From NCBI GenBank assembly GCA_905250115.1, contig CAJNOI010000092.1, positions 87,230-151,229 on the forward strand: a DNA stretch of 64,000 nucleotides, in the 5' to 3' direction. The position numbers were made by a program, and so were the translations under genes. The stretch is from Adineta steineri (taxonomy: Eukaryota > Rotifera > Eurotatoria > Adinetida > Adinetidae). Below the pieces are notes generated by a model. It searched no databases and was not told the DNA's origin. It worked only from the letters and a program-made list of their open reading frames with translations. This document shows, piece after piece, positions 46,716-56,609 of this stretch (within the stretch, counting starts at the first letter, position 1; each line of letters starts with the position of its first letter).

Positions 46716-48290
46716 ATGTTGTCGCAAACAGAATACGAAGACACTTTATGGAAATATAATAATATTCCGCAATCTATTACGGGAAAAAATCGAAAAAATA
46801 TACGTCAACTATATCGAAAGAAGCTTATTGAACATCAGTATGCTTCGACATATCCACCGTTTCAATCTTCTCCATATGAATTAATTTTTCTGAATTTTAA
46901 AACATCAGAAAAAATATTAAATAAATTAATTAACATCATAAACTCATCATCATTATTCGTTCTTGATACTGAATCAGTCTGTGTATTTAAAAAAGAAAAT
47001 AAATCAGCTCTTATTCAGTTTCAAATAATTACACGTGAACTTAACACATATATCTTAATTATTGAAATTCATCATTTACCAAAACCACATACTTCAACAT
47101 TTGCATTAATTAAAACTGTATTTGAATCATTATTTCAATCAAACAATCAAATTTATGTATGGGGTCCAATTGAAGAATTGGAAAATTTCACTCAATTTGG
47201 TTTATTCACCTCCGAACAAATTCATCGATGTATGTATAAAAATCTTCAAAATGATTTTAAATTATACTGGTGCAAAAACCACGCACATGATTCAACAATA
47301 TCCAAATGCATCTGTGAACAATGCCTTGGAATTCAAGCAAATAATCCATGGAGCATCCAAGATGCCGTCGGTCATCAATTACATAAATGGTTAGACAAAC
47401 GGCTAACACGTTCGCCGTTTGATATTGGACTTGATCCAAATTTAGTTCAATTAAATTCAAATCAAGTAGAATATCGTCAAATGATCACTCGATATGCCGC
47501 TGATGACTGTGATGCGATGTTTCAATTACTTGTTTCTATGGATTTAATTAATCAACAACAGTCATCACCACTTGTTCCAGAAGAATTAGATGATGGACTA
47601 GAATTATTATTATTTGACATAGATCAACAATATGAACACGAACTACTGGAACAACATCAACTTACTACAACAACTGATAATACAAGTAATGATGAACCTA
47701 TGGAGTTATCAACATCTCACGATAATCAAATGTTGAATACAAATAATGATGAACCAATGGAATTATCACCATCTCCAGATAATCAAATGTTGAATACAAA
47801 TAATGATGAACTAGGTGAAGAAGATGATCAACGAACACCACCAGTTGAACCTGAACTTGAATCTGAACGACGTCGTCATCGCCGTCCATCAATTACGGAA
47901 GACGCAAAACGAAAAATTCACAATCGTGGTTGCACCCTTCGTCAACGACGAAAATATTATCGTCACGAAATTATACGCAACAATTTTGATCCAAGATTCA
48001 CCGTTCGGAATATAAAAGATATACTCCGTCAACTTCGTATTCCAGTTACAGCTGTAAACTTTTCACTACCATCACCTGTTACTGGTCGACGAAAATTATA
48101 TATAGGAATTAAAAACTCATTTGAATTAAAATCAAGTGAACGAAAAATTTATACCTTATTTACACGTGAACACTATGAACAATTCAAACATACAAAAGAA
48201 AAATTGTCTCGTCGTCGTGGTGAATATAATCATGATCAACATTATCATCGTCATGATCGTCATGATCGTTATCATCATCATACACGTTGA
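46716..48290 (+). CDS. retrotransposon ORF3: DEDDy-type 3'-5' exonuclease-like protein
   Basis: 524 residues from the ATG at 46716. Exo motif I is FVLDTES (Asp84, Glu86) and Exo motif III is YAADDCDAM (Tyr260, Asp264), the Y-x3-D form of DEDDy exonucleases related to RNase D and the Werner exonuclease. Motif II is less clear; it probably lies near QIYVWGPIEELENF (145-158). Cysteines at 186-203 (C-x11-C-x-C-x2-C) may bind metal. The C-terminal third holds acidic duplicated DNQMLNTNNDE units (about 335-365), a basic stretch and a His/Arg-rich tail. From memory, Rodriguez, Kenefick and Arkhipova (2017) reported DEDDy exonuclease ORF3s in bdelloid LTR elements and some Athena elements. It may trim 3' ends during replication; that is inference. 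Confidence 0.8.
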   Translation: MLSQTEYEDTLWKYNNIPQSITGKNRKNIRQLYRKKLIEHQYASTYPPFQSSPYELIFLNFKTSEKILNKLINIINSSSLFVLDTESVCVFKKENKSALIQFQIITRELNTYILIIEIHHLPKPHTSTFALIKTVFESLFQSNNQIYVWGPIEELENFTQFGLFTSEQIHRCMYKNLQNDFKLYWCKNHAHDSTISKCICEQCLGIQANNPWSIQDAVGHQLHKWLDKRLTRSPFDIGLDPNLVQLNSNQVEYRQMITRYAADDCDAMFQLLVSMDLINQQQSSPLVPEELDDGLELLLFDIDQQYEHELLEQHQLTTTTDNTSNDEPMELSTSHDNQMLNTNNDEPMELSPSPDNQMLNTNNDELGEEDDQRTPPVEPELESERRRHRRPSITEDAKRKIHNRGCTLRQRRKYYRHEIIRNNFDPRFTVRNIKDILRQLRIPVTAVNFSLPSPVTGRRKLYIGIKNSFELKSSERKIYTLFTREHYEQFKHTKEKLSRRRGEYNHDQHYHRHDRHDRYHHHTR

Positions 48291-48383
48291 TCCGGAACAA
48301 TCAAATGACGAAAAAAAAAAAAAAGAAAAAAACATTATTTTCTAGTGTTCTTTGATTGTCATATTTTTTTTTGTAGGGGAGAA

Positions 48384-48561
48384 TGTTACAGTGACAAGAT
48401 GTCACTAGATAAAATATACATCAACATATTTCTGTCGTGTTATTCTTTTGTTTTCCTCTCTCTATCTCTCTCTATTTCTATCTCTCTATTTCTCTCTCCA
48501 TATATATGAATTAGATATTTTGAATAAAGGCATTCGAAAGGCATTCGGCCTAACCATAACA
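48384..48561 (+). repeat. right LTR, 178 bp
   Basis: Identical to the left LTR by reading; preceded by the polypurine tract AGGGGAGAA and followed by the duplicated CATGG. Confidence 0.92.
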
Positions 48562-50104
48562 CATGGATTTCACTACTATCGAATAGTGCTCCAGCGGATG
48601 TGACGTTTGGTACATGGATTAGTAAAGCGGCTCAATACTTTAGATTACTGTCCAGTATTTGTCAACAAGCTAATTTGACAGCTGCTGATAATATTCATGA
48701 TTTTTTCGCACGCACTTTTGTTACTTCCTATGTGCCTATCGAAACCGACTTCAACATTCAAGTAAATGCAATTGTCAAGCAACTGACCGAATCAATTGTG
48801 ATCAATTTTAACCTTTTCAATATTATAACACGTCTTTTCATTCAGGCTGATCAGCCAATAATAGTATCACCGAATTCCCAAGTCGTACTAAATTACATAA
48901 ATACTACAGCCGGTACTAATAATCCACAAGCACTACAAGTATGTATATATTCAAAGAATCTCACATTTCTTTTTCTTCTTTAATTATGCACTCGAAGAAT
49001 AAAACAATGCTTTTCAGTATACATATATTCACAGCTAGAGTTAGGAAGATTCTTAGCAGAAATGTTTGAATTTCTTTTAGTCAATATAATTTAAATTAAG
49101 AATAAGTTTAAGACTATATCCAAATCTTGTTTAATAGAATTTTAATTCTTTTCTGTTTGTTTAGTTTAAATTTCGTTTCAATACTATTTCGGCTTCGAAC
49201 AGCCCAATATGTCAATGTGCTGTTGATCCTAAATGTCAAGGACCAATCACTTTCGCAATTGATCATATAACTAGTATTATAGGATTGCCTGGTTCTCGTC
49301 CAGCATATGTCGCCAGTAATTATGTGGCACCTGGATTGGTTGGTGGATGCTATACTATTGATTTACTCCTTCTATCAACCCTTCAATGTTTCTATACAAA
49401 TTCCGATTGTATGAATCAACTTTTCTATTATATAAACAAAACATATCCGGCGTCTGCAAACAATCCAAATTTATATGCACATGCATTAATCTATAACCAA
49501 TCATCAACTCGTTTTCCTCCAAATACTTCGGTTTCATCGATAGTTGAAGAAATGACCCTAGGGAATATCTTTGATGTTTCCGTGCAAGATCCGTGACAGA
49601 TCCTATAAAGATCCTGCAAGGATTCGTACTTTTTTCCTGAGGAAACGACTAAATCCTGAAAGAAGTGTGTAGCCATGGAATTTCAGGATCTTGACAGGAT
49701 TCAGAACAAGATTTTCTAAGGATCCTAGCAAGATTACCATTGTGTTTTAATCTAGGAACGAGATAGGGAACCGCTAAATCCTGAAAGAAACGTGTAGCCA
49801 CGAAATCTCAGGATCTTGACAGGATTCCAAATAAGATTTTTCTAGGATCCTCTCATATTAGTATCAAGTTTTATACAGGATCCTTTCAGGATTTATGCAC
49901 CTATTTTTTAAAAATATATTTCAGGTTTCGTTCAGGATACTTTCTAATTTCATCAGGTTTCTGTATAACTTACACGAACGAATCTCCTAGGACTAGTCAC
50001 ATAAACTCTGTTTGCATATACTTACAAGTTCAGAACTTACCAGTATCTTGGCAGGATTGTGTCAGGATCGTCGCAGGATTTTCTAAACAGAACGAATTAA
50101 ATGT

Positions 50105-50175
50105 GAACACATAGAGAATCGAACTCTAGACCTTCAGTTCATGAACTGAACAGCTAACCCAGCTGGACTGTGTTC
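50105..50175 (-). tRNA. tRNA-like sequence (possible CAT anticodon, tRNA pseudogene or SINE-type head)
   Basis: On the minus strand GAACACA at the 5' end pairs perfectly with TGTGTTC at the 3' end (7-bp acceptor stem). CAGC/GCTG forms a D stem around TGGGTTA, TTCAG/CTGAA an anticodon stem around TTCATGAA, and TAGAG/CTCTA a T stem around the canonical loop TTCGATT. Total 71 nt. The 8-base anticodon loop and three bases before the D stem are atypical, so it may be a degenerate or SINE-derived copy. It lies inside the 2.6-kb insertion. Confidence 0.55.
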
Positions 50176-51540
50176 TCGTTTAGAAGTGATGTAATAAGTT
50201 ATTTTTATGTTTCTTTTCTTTTTTATTACTTTTTTCTTTTTTTCCAATTTAAAATTTAATAATTTTAATTATTATTTATTTATTAGTAAATTAATTCCAA
50301 ATGTATGAAACTTATTTTTACATTAGTTTTTGAATTCAAAATTTAATAAATTATTTTTTTTAAATTAATTAGTAAATCCAAATTATGCTTAATTTATATT
50401 GTCCTACTTATTTTTTTCATATGCAGAATTAAAATTTTTATAAATGAATTATTAATTTTTTTTATTTTTTATTAACCACTAAATTCAGAATAAAATAAAT
50501 TAAATTGCTTTACCTGTTTATTATACATAATTAATTTTAAGAGTTTACTAGAATACATGAGTTTATAAAATCTGAAGTGAGATTGAGTAAAAATTAAATA
50601 GAAAGACGTGGGGAAGTTGTCCCACAAATTCTTGTCAGGATCCTCAATATAACTGATTAAAAATCTTGCTAGGATCTTGAAAACTAAAATTTGAATACAT
50701 TCGATATAGGGACCTGGAAAAACTCTATCTAGATCCTTGTATTTTCTCATCGAGATCCTAATCATACGTATTTTACATCCTCAAAATTCGCAAAGTTTGT
50801 TCTTAACGAGTTCTCAGCAGGATCTTGATCAAAGCTTAGCAAGATTTTCTTCTTTAATATTTTGAGATATCTTATCTTAATTTTTAAAAGATCCTGGATC
50901 GATATAACTACAATTTCTGGTAGAAATTGCGTAGCAGGTTCTAGAGCATATCTTAGCTAAAACTTACTGAAATCTTGATTAAATCCTTTCAGTAATTTTT
51001 GTTAGGATCCTGAATAAAATCTAAAGTAAATCTTTGCACAATATCCATGCATGAGAAACGTTAAGCAAGAATTATAGCAAATCTTAGAACCAATCTTGAC
51101 AGGATATTTCTATGTTCTTTCAAGAAATCAAGAGCATAAATAGAAAAAACAGGAGCCTTCAAAGATCTCCGCCAGATCCTCTTTATTTCGTTTAACAATC
51201 CTGATTAGAATTGGTATTTTCGTGTAAGTCTGAAAATATTTATTCTCAAAAGGTTCCGAAGAAGTTCCTAACAGGAATCATTCAGGATGAATAAGTTTTG
51301 TTTTATGACTAATCCTTTTATTTTCCTACTAAGACCATACTCTGACCTACCAAGGATCTCGACAAGGTTCTGATGCGAATATTTAGGTCACATCTTGGTG
51401 GAAACCTAGTAGACTCTTTTCAAAAATATATCATCATAATCTTTATAGGATCCTTCACAAGATCTAGACGAAATTTTTTCAAGACTCTTTATTATCAATT
51501 CAGAAAAGTATCTGAGACGGATCCTGAAAAACCTTGAATA

Positions 51541-52020
51541 GGATTCTGGATTTTCGTTTGAGAAAAAAATCTTGACAGGAACTTGAACCAATCCTAAACA
51601 GGATATTGTATTTTCGTTTGAGAAAAAATCTTGGCAGGAACTTTAACGAATCCTGAACAAGGTTTTATATTTTTGTTCGAGAAAAAAATCTTGGCAGGAA
51701 CTTCAAAAAATCCTGAACAGGATCATGCGTTTTCGTTTGAGAAAAAAATCTTGGCAAGAACTTGAACCAATCCTGAACGAGGCTTTATATTTTTATTTGA
51801 GAAAAAGATTTTGGCAAGAAATTGGATCAATCCTAAACAGGATTTTGAATCTTCATTTGAGAAAAAAATTTTGCCAGGAACGTGAAATAATCCTGAACAG
51901 GTTTTACATTTTCATTTGAGAAAAAAAATCTTGGCAGGAACTTTAACCAATCCTGAACAGGATCATGCGTTTTCGTTTGAGAAAAAAATCTTAACAAGAA
52001 CATGAACCAATCCTGAATAG
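51541..52020. repeat. 60-bp tandem repeat, eight copies
   Basis: Eight consecutive units of almost exactly 60 bp, each with TTCGTTTGAGAAAAAAATCT, then GGCAGGAACTT and AATCCTGAACAGG. Because 60 is divisible by three, an open frame with a 20-residue repeat (RKKxWQELxxILN) crosses part of it. Divergence between units is moderate. Confidence 0.85.
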
Positions 52021-54675
52021 GATCCTGTTTTACTTTGAAAAATCCTGAAAACAGGAATGCTTAGGATTTAAAACAGGATCCTGAATAAAACTTCCCAAGA
52101 TCCTGCAGACTCAGGATCCTGAAAGATCTTTTCAGGATTTCTCAAGGAATAAGCAGGATTGAGACTAGGGCGATGATTGAAAAATGGAATACATCATTGT
52201 CATTTTCTGATTATTATGAAGCATGTGCACCAACTTATTGTACTTATACTCAAATAAAACATGCAACAAGTTTCACCGAATTATTAGTGACACTGATTTC
52301 GACGATTGGTGGTCTTGTTATTGTATTACGACTAATTACATTCCAATTCGTTAAAATTGTTTTTAGTTTATTACGAACAAAAACGAATCAACGTCAACAA
52401 GGTAATTAATAATAAAATATAATATTGATCTTATTTTCACGTATAGTTCGTCGAAAATTACTTGATCGATTCAACATGTTATTGTCTAAACTGAAAACAT
52501 TTTTATCTATAAAAGTGTTGAATTTAAATATATTTCCTGCACGAATATTCGGAAGTAAGATCGACCGATTAACGGTGAAACATCTTGGTCAATGGTCAAC
52601 TCGTCTTTATCTTACTCTTTTAAGCATCATTTTTGTCATTTTAACTCTTTATACAATTATTCAACCACAAACATTGACCAAATCCTGTTCAACACCATCA
52701 TTAAATGTCGATAAGAATCTAATGAAGGATTATAGTGATGAACTTGAATATCCATGTTCAATGATTTCATCTCCATATGATGAATATGTTCAAATTCAAC
52801 CAATATTTCATCAGGTAAGAAAGATTTTCTTTCATTTTATTATATTATTTTTCTAATAGATTTGTTCAAGTGATTTGATTTCAAATGAATGGAGATTAAA
52901 TATCACAGCAAATTTAGTTTCTAATTTATCTGCTTATAATCAAAAAGATTATCGTCTATTTCTCTCGACCCATTTACAATTTTTAAATGGATTATGCCAA
53001 CTCTCCATGCAAACAGTACATCAATCTATTCAACAATCTTTATCTTCATTAATGATTACTAAACAATTATTATCAGAAGAGAACCTTAATTTACATATTG
53101 ATTCAATGATTAATGAAGCAAAATCCAATGCTCCTTCAAAGCTCATTCGTCTACTTTCGTTACTTCGAGCTACAAATCATGGCAATGCAATTGTCTCATC
53201 GTATGGAACTAATTATCAATACAAAGCTTCTGTTTATAATACATTTTCGACCACTTTATATACTCAAGCAATGATCTATGATAATAACTGTTCATGTCAA
53301 TTGAATTCTACTTGTATTACCGATGCTTCTTTTATCAAGACAAATTCAACACAACCTATAACAATTAAAGGTTTGAAAATGGGCTGTACACCGAGTGAAT
53401 CATTGCTGGCATCAACTCTCGAATGTTTTTATGATCAATCATGTATTAATCTTATTCAAACAATGACAGGATACAATAAAAATATCACTCCAATTCCTCT
53501 CAACATAACTAATAGTCGATTTCTAATGAATATGACTGTGATAAATCTTATCAACGATCTATTTATTGAAAAATGGTCAACAATAATGAATTATTCATCA
53601 TATTTTAATCGATGTTCACCAATGATCTGTTCATATACATATATTCAACAACTGAATACTTTCTATACACTAATTTATTTACTTGGTTTATATGGTGGTT
53701 TAACAATCATTCTCAAATGGATCTCTCCGAAAATTTTTTATTTTATAAACAAAATTTATCAACGTCGAAAGAAAACAATTAGCCCGATTGAACCAATATC
53801 TACTATTGAAGGTGCAGCTATCGAAATAATGGACGCAAATAATATCAACAATACCACTGCGCCTTCACAATCGTATGTCTCTTTTTCTTCTGTACTATAT
53901 TGATACTTAATGTCTTGTCTTTATAGGAAAAATTTATTTTCGATATCACCAAGTTATTGGATCATCGATTTAACAGTGTTTATACTTGTGACAATAGGCA
54001 TTCTTATTTCATTTATTTATGTTCGTCAAGAAAGAAAGAATCATTCTACATCAACAGGTACGATATCTTTAATGATTTTTATCATCGAGTAATACAAGTA
54101 ACAAATATAGCTAGATATTAAGATATATGAGAGTATTTGCTCACTTTTCGTTGAATTTGGTTTAACTAGTGGAGTTTATTCTAGTATAAAAGTTTTTCTA
54201 TGTTTAAATGGACGAATACTGGGACTAATACGTTAACGAAAGTTGTATGTTAAATCGAAATATTTACTGAAAACTTTGATGAAATAGAAATGTATTCCTT
54301 GTTGATTTCAATTGTGTTTCTTTTAGAATAAACAAAATCAATCGACCGGACAATTTCGAAAATATGAACATTTTATTCATTATATATTTTTTTTTCAATT
54401 CTTTGAATGTATCACTAATGCTTTATTCTTATACAATTATCATTTTATTGCATTATTTAATCTTTAAATATTGTTTTCTGCTTCATGTAATTCGTTCTCA
54501 ATAAATGCTTATTCACTATTTCACAACATTATCTATTCAATATTTTGATATTTTCAAGGAAAAATACTAAAAATTATTATATTGACGGGCTCATCTTATC
54601 TGTACTATATTGAATCATTGATTGATACTATTATTTAAGTGAGATATAACATATCTCATAGATTATTCACAAACT

Positions 54676-54742
54676 GCGGGTGTGAGTGTGGATTAAGAGA
54701 AGATAAATATATCCACATTCACACTCACCCACCCACACCCTA
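54676..54742. repeat. TGTGGG/CCCACA inverted pair (locus 15)
   Basis: GCGGGTGTGAGTGTGGAT, a 19-bp spacer, then ATCCACATTCACACTCACCC ending CACCCTAG. The inner GTGTGGAT/ATCCACA match is perfect. Confidence 0.75.
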
Positions 54743-54761
54743 GATGGTTGTCTATTGATAT

Positions 54762-54900
54762 CTTGAGAGCAGGTGTCGGTGTAGATCTTCTCTTTCCCCA
54801 TACTCACTCACAGCCACACACCTACATTCACGCCCACACCCACACTCACACCCATACCCACACCCACACCCACACCCACACCCACATCCACACCCTCAAG
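54762..54900. repeat. TGTGGG/CCCACA inverted pair with the longest array (locus 16)
   Basis: A short G-rich arm (TTGAGAGCAGGTGTCGGTGTAG) faces about 100 bp of C-rich units, with the perfect run CCCACACCCACACCCACACC near 54857-54890 and the CACCCTCAAG terminus. It is the purest stretch of the telomere-type repeat in the window. Confidence 0.8.
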
Positions 54901-56609
54901 AGTTTTTTTATCATTCAAGTTAATTATTGAAGAATGTAACTAAAAAGAAACAACTTGTTTTATTCAATATTAATCATTAGGAATTAAATGAAGTTCTTCT
55001 CATTTTATTTATTTCTTTATTTTGTCATTATATTTAATAAAATCATCAACTATATTCGACATTCTTTAAATTATTCAATATCAAGAAATGGATTCTCAAA
55101 TAATATTTTTCACTTTATTTTTACGAATTTGTTTGATTTAAAATAAAAATAATAATGAGTGAATGGTTCTGATACTTACTGTATACAAGCGTTTTTATGT
55201 AAAACATCATAGGTCGATAAAAACAACAAGATCACTTTCTTTTTTCAGATCAATTTTGAATAAAATATAATCTGTTGTAAATATCGAAATCTACGAAGTA
55301 GCATGTGAAACTAAACTAGTTGAAACAAGAGTTAGTTTCTGTAGAAAAACAAAACTGAAAATCAGCACTGTGTGAAGAAAATGCGACGTTTCCTAAGAGA
55401 AAAGAATGTATTTTATTATTTTCCATTCATATGAAAGTCTATAGAGTTAAGCTTTAACTACATTTTTATTTATCAAATTATTGTCGATAAAATATTAATT
55501 CAGTAATAGATTAAGATGAGTATAAGATTTATTGATGAGAGTGAGGATTAATTAACATTAGGATACGAGTAATACACTGATCTGTCAAATTATCATTCTC
55601 ATATTTATTTCAAAACAAAAAAAGAACGGATTTCATGGTATTGTACAAGACTTGAGGATTGATATAACTGCTGTTTCCTTTGTGTTCACTTTCTCGACAT
55701 AAATGTTCAATCAGAAATTAAGAAACAAGGCAAAAATATAATATCCACAATCACCGCGATAGTCACATCTAAATGTAATTATTCAAAGAATCTACATATT
55801 TTACATGGCTATGATTGTAATTAAAAGCATGAGTAAAGTTTTCTCTATTGATTAGTCATATCTAATAGACGATAACTAAGTGAAGATCAAGTATTAATTA
55901 TTTTTGTTTTCTTGAATATTCTACTTCGACTTCCAATTAAATCATTTATCTATTCTGAAAATAATTATTGCATACGATGAAATCAAATTAAAGTCCATTT
56001 CTGACCATAAATATTGTCTAATTCTCAATTCATTTAGAAGAATCGTTGTGTATAGTAAAACATTTCAACGTCACTACTTTTTTCTCTGTGAGCAAATGTT
56101 GCATATCCTTTGAACAGCGCTGATTTTCAATGTTTTATTAACTAATAATTACACTGAATGTTGTCTCAAACAGTTTTATATTTATAGGAAATAACAACTT
56201 TATCTAATAAGAGTTTATTTTTGAAAATCAACATTGAAAAAGGAAGTGAGCTGATTGTTTTTATTGATATATGATATTTTACATTAACATGATAATCTGC
56301 GTCACAAGAGAACTGATTATTTAAGAAAGAGAAGGAGAAAGAGAGAGCATGATAAATATTTTGTTCTATTATTTTAACAATTTTCTAGTTGAAATTAGAA
56401 TGAAAAACTTCGAAGATTAGTCGGTAAGGAATATTAGATATTACTTGAAATATAGATTTTAACGATTAACGAGAAACACGAATGATTTTTTGTGAAAAAA
56501 TATTCAGATAAACAGTTTAACTTCTTTGTAATTATATTATTAATGACTGAAAATTTTTTTTGTCAATTTTAGATTATAAAAGTATCAAACTGTCAACAAG
56601 ATATCAACA

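Larger units (their letters stand above)
40667..48561 (+). mobile_element. intact Ty3/gypsy-like LTR retrotransposon with DEDDy exonuclease ORF3
   Basis: 7,895 bp bounded by two 178-bp LTRs that I read as identical, each beginning TG and ending CA, and flanked by a perfect 5-bp target duplication CATGG (40662-40666 and 48562-48566). A primer-binding-site-like TGGCGACCCTGG follows the left LTR and a purine tract AGGGGAGAA precedes the right one. Three reading frames follow in order: gag, pol (protease, RT, RNase H, integrase) and an exonuclease-like ORF3. All are open apart from the usual gag/pol frame change. Identical LTRs and open frames point to a very recent insertion. It lies within a codon-bearing exon of the membrane-protein gene. 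Confidence 0.92.
49555..52172. mobile_element. 2.6-kb non-coding insertion built of AGGATCCTGA-type repeats
   Basis: It splits an exon of the membrane-protein gene between ATG (49552-49554) and ATG (52173-52175). Removing it with one ATG restores the family motif I-V-E-E-M-I-E-K-W in frame, so a 3-bp target duplication (ATG) fits; the shared CTAGGG near both ends is the alternative. The edges read ACCCTAGGG and CTAGGGCG. The body is filled with degenerate GATCCTG/CAGGATC words, a tRNA-like sequence, an AT-rich centre and a 60-bp tandem array. It has no transposase; the class is unknown. Confidence 0.7.
38329..54331 (+). pseudogene. three-module Cys-rich membrane protein gene, disrupted by two exonic insertions
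   Basis: Exons: 38329-38517 (first ATG 38349; an earlier exon is likely), 38601-38893, 39145-39729, 39779-40073, 40139-40276, 40446-40666 continuing at 48567-48938, 49165-49554 continuing at 52176-52401, 52447-52814, 52860-53872, 53927-54057 and 54327-54331. Phases agree at every junction and across both insertions, which implies about 1401 codons before disruption. The gene encodes three similar modules. Each has a membrane helix, then a Tyr-Pro-Cys or Cys-Pro-Cys motif with FHxVCSS, then LCxxS, a GCxPLxxLLxSTLxCFY-like motif and FIEKWS-like motif, and a closing helix with GGLxxxLR. This is a large bdelloid family without assigned function. The helix-ectodomain-helix layout superficially resembles DEG/ENaC channels, but I see no firm homology. 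Both insertions hit module B, so this copy should not make a full product. Confidence 0.75.
54332..56609. other. intergenic spacer with two TGTGGG loci
   Basis: Lies between the membrane-protein gene and the NHL gene. Beyond loci 15 and 16 it is AT-rich with no coding signal. Confidence 0.45.

Noticed and set aside
47698-47892. Minus-strand frame within ORF3 of the retrotransposon
   Set aside because: Arises from the duplicated acidic segment read backwards; shadow of a real gene.
51541-52020. 60-bp direct repeats could be read as a CRISPR array or a coding repeat protein
   Set aside because: There are no spacers between units, they diverge steadily, and the open frame covers only part of the array; it is a tandem repeat within a mobile segment.
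54748-54930. Frame with a poly(His-Thr) run
   Set aside because: It is simply the translation of the CCCACA/CACACC repeat.
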